Source: Petrosia ficiformis
Taxonomy: Eukaryota; Porifera; Demospongiae; Haplosclerida; Petrosiidae
DNA: 64,000 nt
Reading direction: 5' to 3'
Assembly: GCA_947044365.1 (NCBI GenBank)
Contig: OX345653.1
Location: 4,366,001-4,430,000, forward strand
Shown here piece by piece: positions 49,701 to 62,914 of the stretch. Under the pieces are notes generated by a model that saw nothing but the letters and a program-made list of their open reading frames with translations, did no database searches and was not told where the DNA came from. Numbering within the stretch: position 1 is the first letter of the stretch; every line of letters begins with the position of its first letter. A program made the position numbers and the translations under genes.

Positions 49701-52700
49701 TAGGGTTTGATTCTCCATTGTTACAGTTTTTTGCTTTCCTTTTAGCCTAAGACTTGTTAACATTGTGTTTCAATCAGTGATTATATATTATATATATCTT
49801 ATAATTTTATTATTGTTCAGGATCGATATAGTATTCTTCAAATTCACACAAAGTCTTGGGACCCACCATTACAAGACGGGTTCTTACAAGAATTGTCTGA
49901 ACTCACTGTGGGGTACTGTGGTGCTGACCTTAAGGCATTGTGTACAGAGGCAGCTCTTCACTCGTTACGTCGACGCTATCCTCAAATATACAACACATCT
50001 GATAAATTGATTATTGATGTATCAAAAATTAATATATCTAGCATTGATTTTCATTTAGCGCTAAAAGCGATTGTTCCCACAGCACAGCGTTCCAATGCTT
50101 CTGTCTCTCAGGCCCTTTCGGATACAATATTTCCTCTACTTGGGACCCAGTTTGAAGCCATTTTGAAACAGTTAATTTTTTTATTTCCAAGTTCCTGGAA
50201 AAGTGTTCAAAGATCTTTCGATAATTTAAAAAGGAGATTTGAAGCTGAGAAGGAAAAGAGAGATATGATAGGAAAGATGTGTATGGAAATTAGAAGAAGC
50301 AATTCATACAAAGAAAATGGGAGTGGCACGTCACATGACCTTACACTCAGCAAGAGTTTTAATACTGATTTCCAAAGACCAGTTAGACCATATTCAACAA
50401 AACGAAGCCATTCAGACTCTTCTGTTAACCTGTTTCCATTATCATCAAACCAGTTTAATGACGTATACTTTGACCTGCAAGACGAAATTAACATTTCCGA
50501 GAGTGTTAAAGTCAATGAAGAACATGATACAGAAACCTCATTGGTTGATTCTGATCATGTGACTTCCAGTGGATTTCTCTCCTTGTTATTTCATCCTCAC
50601 ATGCTACCTCCTGTACATCGACCACGCCTCCTTTTGACTGGAAAACCAGGTTTGTTTGTACTTACATGTCTATCTATCTATCTATCTATCTATCTATGCA
50701 GGAATGGGTCAGTCAGATCACCTCTCTTTAGCAATACTGAATGCTTGTGAAGAGTTACCTGTAAAGCTTCTTGATATTAACACCATGTTTGCTAGTGTCA
50801 CTCAATCACCAGAAGAAACTTGTATACAAGTTTTTAGAGAAGCTCGAAGGGTTGTACCCTGTATTGTGTATATTCCAAGAATTACTGCCTGCTGGAATGT
50901 AATGAGTGACACATTTAAAGCCACATTTACATCAGTAATAAATACATTACCTCATGATCTATCTATGTTAATACTAGCTACTTCAGAATGCCTACCAGGT
51001 ACATGTATGTATGTAACTATGTATGTAGTATGTACATGTATGTTTGTATGTACTGTGTATGTATGTATGTATGTACAAATGTTTGATGTATGAAGTAAGG
51101 TATGTTGTACATGTATTTATACTTTTGTACAGCTGATCTTCCTCAATCTCTTCAACAAATATTTCCTGTCACTGCTGATGGATGTTACCTGACCACACCC
51201 CCTTCACTGGATGATCGACGCTGTTTCTTCTACGATGTTATAATGTCAAAACCTCTTTGTAACCCACCAAGTAAACCCCTCCCTCTAACAGGTAATTAAG
51301 TGTACACAATTATACTATCAATGAAATTCCCTGTCACATGACCAATCATGTGACTCGTACCTCAGATCATTAATACAATTTTTTTTAATTTCAGAAACAG
51401 AACATGAACCACTCCCTGTTGCTCCAGCACCTCCTCCCCGTGCATTATCACAAGTAGAGACTGATCGAGCGACAAAACAACGGGAAGCTGTCTTGAGAGA
51501 ATTACGAGTCTTCTTAAGAGATGCTACTAACAAGTTACTAGCTGAAAGAAAATTCAAAGAATTTACTAAACCAGTGAATTCTGAAGAGGTAAACTGTCAA
51601 ATAGCAAGATAATATAATTATTGATACTATGGTATTTGTATTGCAACAACCACCTTTAATTATGGTCAGTGTTTTTGATAAGCTTATATGGCGCACCACT
51701 GGCTCAATCTTATTTGGCACTGCACAGTTCTCTCTTTGGGCCAGTGGCACAGTTAATTATGATTATATTGTCACTAACAGCATTAACTCTTTGTTATTGG
51801 CTCAAGATGTATTCTCAATGGCACACACTCTAAACCATTTTTGAGCCAATTTGGCCTAAGCTTCAAAACTTATCAAAAACTCTGATTATGGTTATAGTTA
51901 TGTAAATAGCTTACTAAAATGGTTTTAGTTTTAGTTATTGCAATAGACCTGTAATTTAGTTATAGTACTAAAAGTGGTTAACTAGCACAACACTAATATA
52001 TTATACACATTTAAAATAGATAAATACATTAAATAGAAGAGCACGTTTTTAAATAGTTTATTTCATCTCCTCAGGTTCCAGACTACTATGAGATCATAGT
52101 TCATCCGATGGACCTTTCAACAGTAATGAAGAAAATTGATGAACATAGATATACTACCCCTAAACAATGGATTAAAGACATTGATCTCATTACAATGAAT
52201 GCTTTAGAGTTAGTAAATTATATTTAAGAGGTCTGCCAAGTGGTGGACACTCCATGAATTTATAATATATATATATCGGGTGGTGACTGGTAAGGTTATG
52301 AAGGAGTGTCCAACTGCATACACCCAGACTATAAGGAGGTTTACATGGGTGTCCATGTGACAAGCACATCCACTCCTTCATGACTTGACCACACATAAGT
52401 GATAATATTTAATATACTTAAGATCTCTTGTACATGTATATTTTAAATTATATTTATCCTTACAGATATAATCCTGAACATGATCCTGATAGTAGGCTAT
52501 TGAGACATAGGGCTTCTGCTTTGCAGGATTTAGCACACTCTATATTTGATCATGAGCTCAGTGAAGATTTTGAACAGGTCAGCAAACTATTAATTTCAAC
52601 ACGTAATGTTGAATCTCTTTCCTTCATTTTAAAAGCAATGCGAAGATATTGAAGCCACATTTGCAACAATGGTATGTAAGTTTATGTTTATAATGACTAA

Positions 52701-53066
52701 GCTATATTCATTTCTAAATAATTATTAATTTCTTTATTATAATTAGTAAAATCTTCAAATGCCTCCCCATTGAAGAATACACCTAATCATTTAAATACTC
52801 CATCAAGTGTGTCGTCATCAGGAAGCTATATCACTCCTAAAGAGTCGTTCACGAATACAGGGAAAAGTAAAACTCCAGTAGGAAGTTACCACTCCACACC
52901 AAAATATTTTGAGCCAATGAGAAGAAGTTTGAGACGGTTGGGAGTTAAGCCTGATTCAGGAGGTATGCCATATTATCCTTCACCTAAACCAAAAACACCA
53001 AAGAAAGAAGATGTCAAGTCAAACCAAGATGAAGAGGAGAGTCACATGATCAGAATCAACCAATGA
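46640..53066 (+). CDS. ATAD2: ATAD2-like AAA+ bromodomain protein, first copy, C-terminally truncated
   Basis: Chromatin-associated AAA+ ATPase that reads acetylated histones. Walker A is GAPGCGKT (split by an intron at about 48893/49136), the pore region [19 protein letters not shown], Walker [13 protein letters not shown], and the sensor and Arg finger region [21 protein letters not shown] second, degenerate AAA unit follows (50640-51290), then the bromodomain, [20 protein letters not shown] to [12 protein letters not shown], with the acetyl-lysine Asn kept. An acidic run (EEEEEE) lies at 48040-48130. All this matches the second copy. At 53040, after NQDEEE, sequence homology stops: an inverted ATAD2 piece begins and the frame ends after eight foreign residues (SHMIRINQ) at 53066. 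About 175 C-terminal residues, including the conserved last helices, are lost. It could be a pseudogene, a truncated paralogue or an assembly product. Confidence 0.85.
49660..49720 (+). other. tRNA-like A/B box pair in an ATAD2 intron
   Basis: TAGCTCAGTGC (49666-49676) and GGGTTTGATTCTCC (49703-49716) resemble tRNA internal promoter boxes. The matching place in the second copy (about 57043-57090) has lost about 9 bp of the A box. Probably a decayed tRNA-derived SINE. Confidence 0.4.
51659..51892. mobile_element. hAT-like MITE, 218 bp, with 8 bp target duplication
   Basis: The element spans 51667-51884. Ends are inverted: CAGTGTTTTTGATAAGCTT on the left, and the right end CTTATCAAAAACTCTG is its imperfect complement. 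ATTATGGT flanks both sides exactly (51659-51666 and 51885-51892). An 8 bp duplication and CAGNG-type ends fit the hAT superfamily. No coding capacity. It sits in an ATAD2 intron just before the bromodomain exon, inside a copy of the dispersed TTTTAGTT repeat. Confidence 0.82.
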
Positions 53067-53350
53067 GGTTTCTGTATCATGTTCTTCATTGACTTTAATA
53101 CTCTCGGAAATGTTAATTTCGTCTTGCAGGTCAAAGTATACGTCATTAAACTGGTTTGATGATAATGGAAACAGGTTAACAGAAGAGTCTGAATGGCTTC
53201 GTTTTGTTGAATATGGTCTAACTGGTCTTTGGAAATCAGTACTCAAACTCTTGCTGAGTGTAAGGTCATGTGACGTGCCACTCCCATTTTCTTTGTATAA
53301 ATTGCTTCTTCTAATTTCCATACACATCTTTCCTATCATATCTCTCTTTT
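53041..53350 (-). other. Inverted ATAD2 fragment at the duplication junction
   Basis: About 310 bp, the reverse complement of the large ATAD2 exon (57624-57933 in the second copy, 50254-50563 in the first). At the differing sites RSNLYKEN and SLSTDFQ it agrees with the second copy, not with RSNSYKEN and SFNTDFQ of the first. It joins at 53350 to the CYRI intron minisatellite at a shared CCTTTCC. A minus-strand frame of 118 codons over this region is only the old exon read backwards relative to the gene. Confidence 0.9.
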
Positions 53351-53930
53351 CCTTTCCATTAGCCCATTGTTTCATCCATTAGTGCATTGTCCTTTCCATT
53401 GTTTCATCCATTTTAAGTAGTTTAATCATTATTCTATCAATATTTCAGATTTAACACAAAACATTTCAATGATGAAGCCACACCGAGGGCCACTAAAACC
53501 TTACTCTCTTGAAGCGGACAGTTTTAGAGTCATCCAATAGATAAATGTATCTTTTATGCAACTAATAATTAATTAATGAGATTTATATTTGTTTGTTATT
53601 AGTATTTTATTTTATAGATTAATTAATTATAATTGATTACTGAAACACTTTTGTATTATGTATTATATATTATTATTATTATTATTATTATTATGTATGT
53701 ATGTATGTACAAAAACAACACATCTTTTATATTCTGTGAAAAAGAAGATAAGTAACTAATTATTATTCATTACTAATAAAAATTAATTACAGTTAATTAA
53801 TTTGTGGCGGGAATAACTAGATCTACTCCACCTCCTACAGCTGGAAGAGAAAGGTTATATTATATAATAGTATAATAATATCATACTAAATTATATTTCA
53901 TGTTGTAACTTAGAGGTCCTTGAGGTAGAG
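53351..53930 (+). pseudogene. Duplicated CYRI last exon and ATAD2 leader
   Basis: 53351-53512 repeats the end of the last CYRI intron and the whole last exon (53449-53512, equal to 46158-46221). The nine earlier CYRI exons are absent here, so it is an orphan exon. The following 420 bp repeat the ATAD2 upstream region at a constant offset of 7291 bp. Confidence 0.9.
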
Positions 53931-53994
53931 ATGGATAAAACAACAAGTCCTACTGGGTATGATATATATAGATATATAATATATGTAATAATTA

Positions 53995-54034
<40 letters not shown>

Positions 54035-57000
54035 CTATTTGAGTTTTTATGTATCTGTAGGGATTTTGTTCCTAATTCACTTTCTGATGAAGCTTTAGAC
54101 ACACCTGGTACATGTAAATGTGAGGTTGGGTCCTCAAACTACAGTATGGGAACGAGGATAAAAAAGAGATTAAAATTGGCAGAGGATGAACTCTCAAGAC
54201 AAGTGAATGAGACTACAAAATCTAAAGGCAATCAAAGGTTGGTATTTGCTCTTCAAATTTAAACTTCATTCATGTTCACCTTGTCCTCAGAAAAATGTCT
54301 ATAATTTAAGTTTGGAAGGACCAACAATCTTTTCACCTGCACTATTTTCATATAATTATTCTTCCCGTTCTTTTTTGTGTATGCCAAATTTCAATCCATT
54401 GCTTCATTATTGAGTTACAGTATAATCATGTATTAACCTTATGACATTACACTATACACTATAGTATATATAAAGTCATCACATCATAATTTTGAGGTCA
54501 TCATAATGTGAACAGAGTATATAGTTGGTTTCAATCCAAAACAGTTTATTAGTGCTCACTTAACAAATTATCTAATTCCAGTGGTTCCCTATTTCAAATT
54601 CACAAGCACACATAATAATTATATTTCGCTATTTTTCACAAAGATCCCCTTTTGATATTCAACCATGGTCAATATTATTATTATATTTAGTTATTAGTAA
54701 ATACTATGTGTTTGTATTTATATATTATGTAATCTCGTTAGGATCTCTACCCGTAGGGATGAAATTGTGTTTAATAGAGGAAAGAGAAGGAGAGAAAAAC
54801 ACTCATATCCTTTGCTTCCTCTGAGACGAAGTAAGAGAGAGAAGAGATTGACATATGCTAACTTCACTCCACGAGAAATGAATAGGACAATTCTTAATCC
54901 TCATTCAATTAATATAATAGATTCCTCAGAGGTACTTGCATGAGTATGTATAAGTATGTATGTATGTATGTATGTATGTATGTGTGTGCATGTATGTACA
55001 TGTATATATGTTTGTATGTGTGCAGTTAAGAGTTAGTGATGATATAATCATAATTAACTGCACCATCTGGCCCAGAGAACTGTGCAGTGCCAAATAAGAA
55101 GCTCTTTGGGCCAATGGTGTGTATGTGTGTATGTACATGTATGTATTTATGTATGTATGTATGTATATGTATATATGTATGTGTGTATGTACATGTATGT
55201 ATATATGTATGTGTGTATGTACATGTATGTATTTATGTATATGTGTTAATTTCAGGAAGAAATGGAACCTTATGAGAAACTGCTGTCACCAATGGGGAAA
55301 AAAATGAGAAAATTTGAAAGGAAAGTATCAGCACATCATTATTTAACTCGTTCCTCACATCAGTTGAACGTGTCTACTGTATGGAAACATGAGGAAAATG
55401 ACGACAAAACAGAGCACAGAGAAGAGAAGGAAGATGAACATGAGGAGGTGGAAGAAGAAGAGGAAGAGGAGGAAGAACAAGAGGAGGAGGAGGAGGGAGA
55501 GGATGATGAGGAGGATGAAGAGGTGGAGGATGAGGAGACTGGGTATTACAATCTTCGAAAAAGACGTCCAGTTCTCTATCAATACCAACCTGTTATACAG
55601 GTTAGTAAAACTGGTTTGACTATATGTATATAATTATTAAACGTGTAACTTGTGTTAGGTGGTCGATAATAAACCTCGACAGACTAAATCTGAAAGAAGA
55701 CAGAAGTCGTATTCTTTAGGGCCATCAGCATATCAATCCAGGAAAAATAGACACACCGAAAGACAAGCTCACCAGGTAATGATGAATAGATAATTTAGGG
55801 GATAAATAAATGGATAGACAGATAACAGGTCAACAGATGGAGAGATAGACAGACTGATGGACAGACAAACTAACTGACAATGAGATACTAATGTAGATAG
55901 ACTTACGAATGGTTAAGTAAACTATTGAATTATGAATATTCATCTTTTCTCTAGTATTCTAGTACATCAGAGAGTGAAGATTCTGATGAAGCCAAGTTTC
56001 AACGTCGTAAAGCTCGGAGTATGAAGAGAGCTCGTAACGAGTGTCTTCCAATGAACTTTACTCCAGAAGATTTGACAAAGGGTACAATACGAGATCGTGT
56101 TAGAGTAGGTGCTAGCTTGGCGGATGTGAGTCCCATGACTATCGATAGGAGTATTAATTTTAACAGTATAGGGGGTTTGAAACATCATCTCAGAGCTCTG
56201 AAAGAAATGATAGTATTTCCTTTACTATATCCTGAAGTATTTGATAAGTTCCAAATTGCTCCTCCAAGAGGTGTCCTGTTTCATGGAGCACCAGGTATGG
56301 TGATAGTGTCTGTGTGTGTGTGTGTTACTTAATCAATGATATCACTTAGCTGTAATATACTCAATTAACATTTACTCTTTCAATTTGAACTCTGAGAGTG
56401 TTCATAACTATTTGAAAAACTCTTATTGCATATTATTATCCTTCCCATTCTTTCATACATACAGGTATGTTAAGTATAATCATTAATTATTACCCACTAA
56501 GAAATATTATTATTTATTATTTATATTTTAGGTTGTGGTAAAACACTTGTCGCTAGAGCATTAGCTAATGAATGCTCTAAAGATGGTCGTAATGTTGCTT
56601 TTTTCATGCGTAAAGGAGCTGACTGCCTTAGTAAATGGGTTGGAGAGAGCGAGAGACAATTACGACTTCTTTTTGATCAGGTAATGATAGACTATCAGGC
56701 AATAAATGTAATATTTTACTAAAAAATCTTTTCTACTCTTAGGCTTATCAGATGCGTCCCTCCATTATATTCTTTGATGAGATAGATGGGTTAGCCCCTG
56801 TCAGATCAACTCGTCAAGACCAAATCCACTCTTCCATTGTATCCACTCTTTTGGCACTGATGGATGGGTTGGATAGTCGAGGGGAGATTGTAATTATTGG
56901 AGCCACTAACAGGATTGATGCAATTGACCCTGCCCTCAGAAGACCTGGAAGATTTGATAGAGAATTTATATTCCCACTACCTTCTAGACAGGTAAGTTAC

Positions 57001-60000
57001 TCAAACAGAAGGTCATGACCTATGTAGTAACATATCATGTACAAAGACTAATAGCTCTGTATCTAAATCCAATGGCCATAGGTTTTGATTCTCCATTACT
57101 CCAGTTTTTCGCTTTCCTTTTAGCTTAAGACTTGTTAACATTTTGTTTCAATCAGTGATTATATATTATATATATCTTAATATTGTTCAGGATCGATATA
57201 GTATTCTTCAAATTCACACAAAGTCTTGGGACCCACCATTACAAGACGGGTTCCTACAGGAATTGTCTGAACTCACTGTGGGGTACTGTGGTGCTGACCT
57301 TAAGGCATTGTGTACAGAGGCAGCTCTTCACTCGTTACGTCGACGCTATCCTCAAATATACAACACATCTGATAAATTGATTATTGATGTATCAAAAATT
57401 AATATATCTAGCATTGATTTTCATTTAGCGCTAAAAGCGATTGTTCCCACAGCACAGCGTTCCAATGCTTCTGTCTCTCAGGCCCTTTCGGATACAATAT
57501 TTCCTCTACTTGGGACCCAGTTTGAAGCCATTTTGAAACAGTTAGTTTTTTTATTTCCAAGTTCCTGGAAAAGTGTTCAAAGATCTTTCAATAATTTAAA
57601 AAGGAGATTTGAAGCTGAGAAGGAAAAGAGAGATATGATAGGAAAGATGTGTATGGAAATTAGAAGAAGCAATTTATACAAAGAAAATGGGAGTGGCACG
57701 TCACATGACCTTACACTCAGCAAGAGTTTGAGTACTGATTTCCAAAGACCAGTTAGACCATATTCAACAAAACGAAGCCATTCAGACTCTTCTGTTAACC
57801 TGTTTCCATTATCATCAAACCAGTTTAATGACGTATACTTTGACCTGCAAGACGAAATTAACATTTCCGAGAGTGTTAAAGTCAATGAAGAACATGATAC
57901 AGAAACCTCATTGGTTGATTCTGATCATGTGACTTCCAGTGGATTTCTCTCCTTGTTATCTCATCCTCACATGCTACCTCCTGTACATCGACCACGCCTC
58001 CTTTTGACTGGAAAACCAGGTTTGTTTGTACTTACATGTCTATCTATCTATCTATCTATCTATCTATGCAGGAATGGGTCAGTCAGATCACCTCTCTTTA
58101 GCAATACTCAATGCTTGTGAAGAGTTACCTGTTAAGCTTCTTGATATTAACACTATGTTTGCTAGTGTCACTCAATCACCAGAAGAAACTTGTATACAAG
58201 TTTTTAGAGAAGCTCGAAGGGTTGTACCCTGTATAGTGTATATTCCAAGAATCACTGCCTGTTGGAATGTAATGAGTGACACATTTAAAGCCACATTTAC
58301 ATCAGTAATAAATACCTTACCTCATGATCTATCTATGTTAATACTAGCTACTTCAGAATGCCTACCAGGTACATGTATGTATATAACTATGTATGTATGT
58401 ATGTAGTATGTACATGTATGTCTGTATGTACTGTATGTATATAAATATGTATATATGTATGTTTGTATGTATGTACATGTATGTTTGTATGTATATAACT
58501 ATGTATGTACATGTATGTATGTATGTATGTACAAATGTTTGATGTATGAACTATGGTATGTTGTACATGTATTTATACTTTTGTATAGCTGATCTTCCTC
58601 AATCTCTTCAACAAATATTTCCTGTCACTGCTGATGGATGTTACCTGACCACACCCCCTTCACTGGATGATCGACGCTGTTTCTTCTATGATGTTATAAT
58701 GTCAAAACCTCTTTGTAACCCACCAAGTAAACCCCTCCCTCTAACAGGTAATTAAGTGTACACAATTATACTATCAATGAAATTCCCTGTCACATGACCA
58801 ATCATGTGACTCGTACCTCAGATCATTAATACAATTTTTTTTTAATTTCAGAAACAGAACATGAACCACTCCCTGTTGCTCCAGCACCTCCTCCCCGTGC
58901 ATTATCACAAGTAGAGACTGATCGAGCTACAAAACAACGGGAAGCTGTCTTGAGAGAATTACGAGTCTTCTTAAGAGATGCTACTAACAAGTTACTAGCT
59001 GAAAGAAAATTCAAAGAATTTACTAAACCTGTGAATTCTGAAGAGGTAAACTGTCAAATAGCAAGATAATATAATTATTGATACTATGGTATTTGTATTG
59101 CAACAACCACCTTTAATTATGGTCAGTGTTTTTGATAAGCTTATATGGCGCACCACTGGCTCAAAGAGCTTCTTATTTGGCACTGCACAGTTCTCTCTTT
59201 GGGCCAGTGGCACAGTTAATTATGATTATATTGTCACTAACAGCATTAACTCTTTGTTATTGGCTCAAGATGTATTCTCAATGGCACACACTCTAAACCA
59301 TTTTTGAGCCAATTTGGCCTAAGCTTCAAAACTTATCAAAAACTCTGATTATGGTTATAGTTATGTAAATAGCTTACTAAAATGGTTTTAGTTTTAGTTA
59401 TTGCAATACACCTGTAATTTAGTTATAGTACTAAAAGTTGTTAACTAACACAACACTAATATATTATACACATTTAAAATAGATAAATACATTAAATAGA
59501 AGAGCACGTTTTTAAATAGTTTATTTCATCTCCTCAGGTTCCAGACTACTATGAGATCATAGTTCATCCGATGGACCTTTCAACAGTAATGAAGAAAATT
59601 GATGAACATAGATATACTACCCCTAAACAATGGATTAAAGACATTGATCTCATTACAATGAATGCTTTAGAGTTAGTAAATTATATTTAAGAGGTCTGCC
59701 AAGTGGTGGACACTCCATGAATTTATAATATATATATCGGGTGGTGACTGGTAAGGTTATGAAGGAGTGTCCAACTGCATACACCCAGACTATAAGGAGG
59801 TTTACATGGGTGTCCATGTGACAAGCACATCCACTCCTTCATGACTTGACCACACATAAGTGATAATATTTAATATACTCAAGATCTCCTGTACATATAT
59901 ATTTTAAATTATATTTATCCTTACAGATATAATCCTGAACATGATCCTGATAGTAGACTATTAAGACATAGAGCTTCTGCTTTGCAGGATTTAGCACACT

Positions 60001-61116
60001 CTATATTTGATCATGAGCTCAGTGAAGATTTTGAACAGGTCAGCAAACTATTAATTTCAACACGTAATGTTGAATCTCTTTCCTTCATTTTAAAAGCAAT
60101 GCGAAGATATTGAAGCCACATTTGCAACAATGGCATGTGAGTTTATGTTTATAATGACTAAGCTATATTCATTTCTAAATAATTATTAATTCTTTATTAT
60201 AATTAGTAAAATCTTCAAATGCCTCCCCATTGAAGAATATACCTAATCATTTAAATACTCCATCAAGTGTGTCGTCATCAGGAAGCTATATCACTCCTAA
60301 AGAGTCGTTCACGAATACAGGGAAAAGTAAAACTCCAGTAGGAAGTTACCACTCCACACCAAAATATTTTGAGCCAATGAGAAGAAGTTTGAGACGGTTG
60401 GGAGTTAAGCCTGATTCAGGAGGTATGCCATATTATCCTTCACCTAAACCAAAAACACCAAAGAAAGAAGATGTCAAGTCAAACCAAGATGAAGAGGAGA
60501 ATACAATTGATGGCGAGAGGAACGAGGAGGAGAAAGTGATGGAAGATATCAGTGAAGTTTATACACAAGATGTGATAAATAGTAGTATTCATGAAGAGAA
60601 CTCGTCATCTCTTGTGACAAGTAGATTAACAAGAAGGCTTAGCTTTGATAATAAAATCAATAGAAGAAAAAGAAGCAGAAGTGAAAGTGAAGTTAGCCCT
60701 GATTCTCTGAATGAGGAGGAGATCACCCTATCTCCAAGTCAAGATCGTACTAGTAAAGTTACAAATGATTCGGCTGAACTAAACCCATCTGTATCAGATG
60801 GAAGCAATAATGACCTTATTGTACAAAGAGAGGTTGTTATTGATAAAACCAAACTACTAATATTATACAAGAGAGTTGTTTCATTAACTGATAGTTGTAG
60901 CACTGAACAATGTTTAAAACTGCATTCCACATTGAATCAGTTAGTATTCAGACATCGAATGGTATGGAATAGACAAGCATTAATAGAGGTATGATATAGC
61001 TGGTTTTGGAATGTGGAAGTGGTATGGGAATCAGACTTTTTTTGAATTAATTTTTTTCTTTTCTGCAGGATTTTGAATTAGCAATTGATCTCTTTAAAGC
61101 ACAAGTTTTGAAATAA
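53931..61116 (+). CDS. ATAD2: ATAD2-like AAA+ bromodomain protein, second copy, complete
   Basis: About 17 exons, roughly 1,400 aa, close to the human 1,390. Domain order: basic/acidic N-terminal region with a Glu run (55440-55530), first AAA+ module with [16 protein letters not shown] and RRPGRFDRE, degenerate second AAA, bromodomain (59538-60038) with [11 protein letters not shown] and the acetyl-lysine Asn in LEYNPEHDP. The C-terminal exon 60210-60988 carries RRSLRRLGV, many Ser-Pro sites and a conserved helical end ([20 protein letters not shown]). The last exon 61069-61116 ends [15 protein letters not shown]. This end is absent from the first copy. Compared with that copy the acidic run is three codons shorter and an intron carries an extra repeat fragment at 55022-55115. 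Likely the functional gene. Confidence 0.92.
55022..55115 (-). mobile_element. MITE fragment found only in the second ATAD2 copy
   Basis: Inside the GTAT intron tract. AACTGTGCAGTGCCAAATAA and AGAAGCTCTTTGGGCCA are the reverse complement of the interior of the hAT-like MITE at 59124-59347. The element's terminal repeats are missing. The first copy has uninterrupted GTAT repeat here (47700-47800). Confidence 0.7.
59116..59355. mobile_element. hAT-like MITE, second copy (224 bp)
   Basis: Same element as at 51667-51884, here 59124-59347 with the same ATTATGGT duplications, carried along by the segmental duplication. It keeps AAGAGCTTC inside, which the other copy has lost. Confidence 0.85.
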
Positions 61117-61639
61117 TTTATTTGTAATTGTTAGTCGTAATATATTAGGATAATAATAATTAATAACCTTTTAACTATATATTATTACAAGTGTTATGTC
61201 ACTTCTCAAACTTAATTACATTTTATCTTCTTTTCATCATACATAGTGATTGAGTTTGGTTATTATAATTATTGTGACTATATTGAGACTATGAAAACTG
61301 ATATGGTTGTAGTTTGTAAAAAAATACACCTAAACACCTTGGCCAATGTTTCTGTAGAATCTATGGCTTCTTCCAGTGTTAATCTGCTGTTGACACTAGC
61401 CTCAGTTTATGACTATTAATTTTAAATATGATACAATGTGATGTTTCTGCATCAAGTTTGATTTGAATAAACACATAACGAATACAGGTAATGATGTAAT
61501 ATGATGTAATAAATTATGATAAAAAGGAAGTGATTGTACAGACTATAGTACACGGTACAAAACAGGATTGAAATTATAAAAATACTTATTTAAAATTAGA
61601 TAGTGAATAATCATTGTTTGGAGTTTCGACATGTTGACT
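61117..61639. other. Convergent intergenic region, ATAD2 / supervillin
   Basis: About 520 bp of AT-rich 3' UTR from both sides. No coding frame or repeat of note. Confidence 0.6.
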
Positions 61640-62883
61640 TTAAAACAGATCAACCTGTTTCTTCATGTTTACTTTTTTCCATGATAACAGTTTTGAGAAC
61701 TCATCTCTTGACATTTTAAACAATGCCTACAAATAATTATATATCAGATATTACAATGCAGATAGTAATAAATTATTATAGCTAATAATGCGATGTGCAA
61801 TTACAATATCAACTGCTATATGAAGTTGTGTATAGACTATCAATACAGTACAATGCTAATAGACACATTACTTATCAGCTTCTACTAATGATATGGTATT
61901 ATACACTATACTTGATTAAGCCTCATACCAAGGTCCTATAAGAGCCTGGGTATGAGGCTAAGTTTAGCTACACTGTCATACAGAACTCACCACAAAATCT
62001 TTATCTGAAAGATATGTTTCTAAACATTTTTGATCCACTTCTTCTGGACGTTTTCGAAGTTCCTCAACAGTATATGTTTTACGAGTGTACTTTGCTAACT
62101 CTTTCTCTGCTGGTATACGAATTGGTTGACATGAAGTGCCCTGCAAGTAACATGAATAATAATGAAGTGTAGGGTACAGTGGTAGATGAATAATGAACAG
62201 ATAGATGGATGGATTGATGGACAGACAGATAGATGGATAGATGAACAGATATACAAACAGACAGATGGTAGACAGACTGATACATGGATGGATTGACTGT
62301 TAAATGCAAGAGAGATTGATAGACAGACAGATGGTAGACAGACTGATACATGGATGGATTGACTGTTAAATGGAAGAGAGATTGATAGACAGACAGATGG
62401 TAGACAGACTGATGATGAATGGATAAATGAAAGTGGATACCTTGCTAACTATATCTTGTACATCTTTGTTTTCATTCCATGATGGAAATAAATTAGTAAA
62501 TTCAATTGGTTCTGTACCTGCATTTACCACATAAACTTTAGGACGTGTAGATCTCTTACAAGCTGACGTATGAAATACATATTATTAATATCAGACAGCT
62601 AATGCATTATAATAAATGTATAACCTTCAGCATAGTTGAGTGCTGTTTGTAAAGCGAGTTTCTTATCTCTTGCCCAGTGGGATTGTGCTGTCCCTGAAAA
62701 GGCATTCTTCTCCTGAAGGAGTTTGTTTTTCTGTTGAGGCCACCATCCCATCCAGACATATATATCACAATGAGCATCCAACAAGAAAAGAGCTAATGTA
62801 CAAACATGTGTATATGTACATAGTTTATGTATGTATGTATGTATGTATGTATGTATGTATGTATGTATGTATGTATGTACATG

Positions 62884-62914
<31 letters not shown>

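Noticed and set aside
53019..53375. Minus-strand frame of 118 codons resembling ATAD2
   Set aside because: It is the inverted exon fragment at the duplication junction, without its own start context or partner exons.
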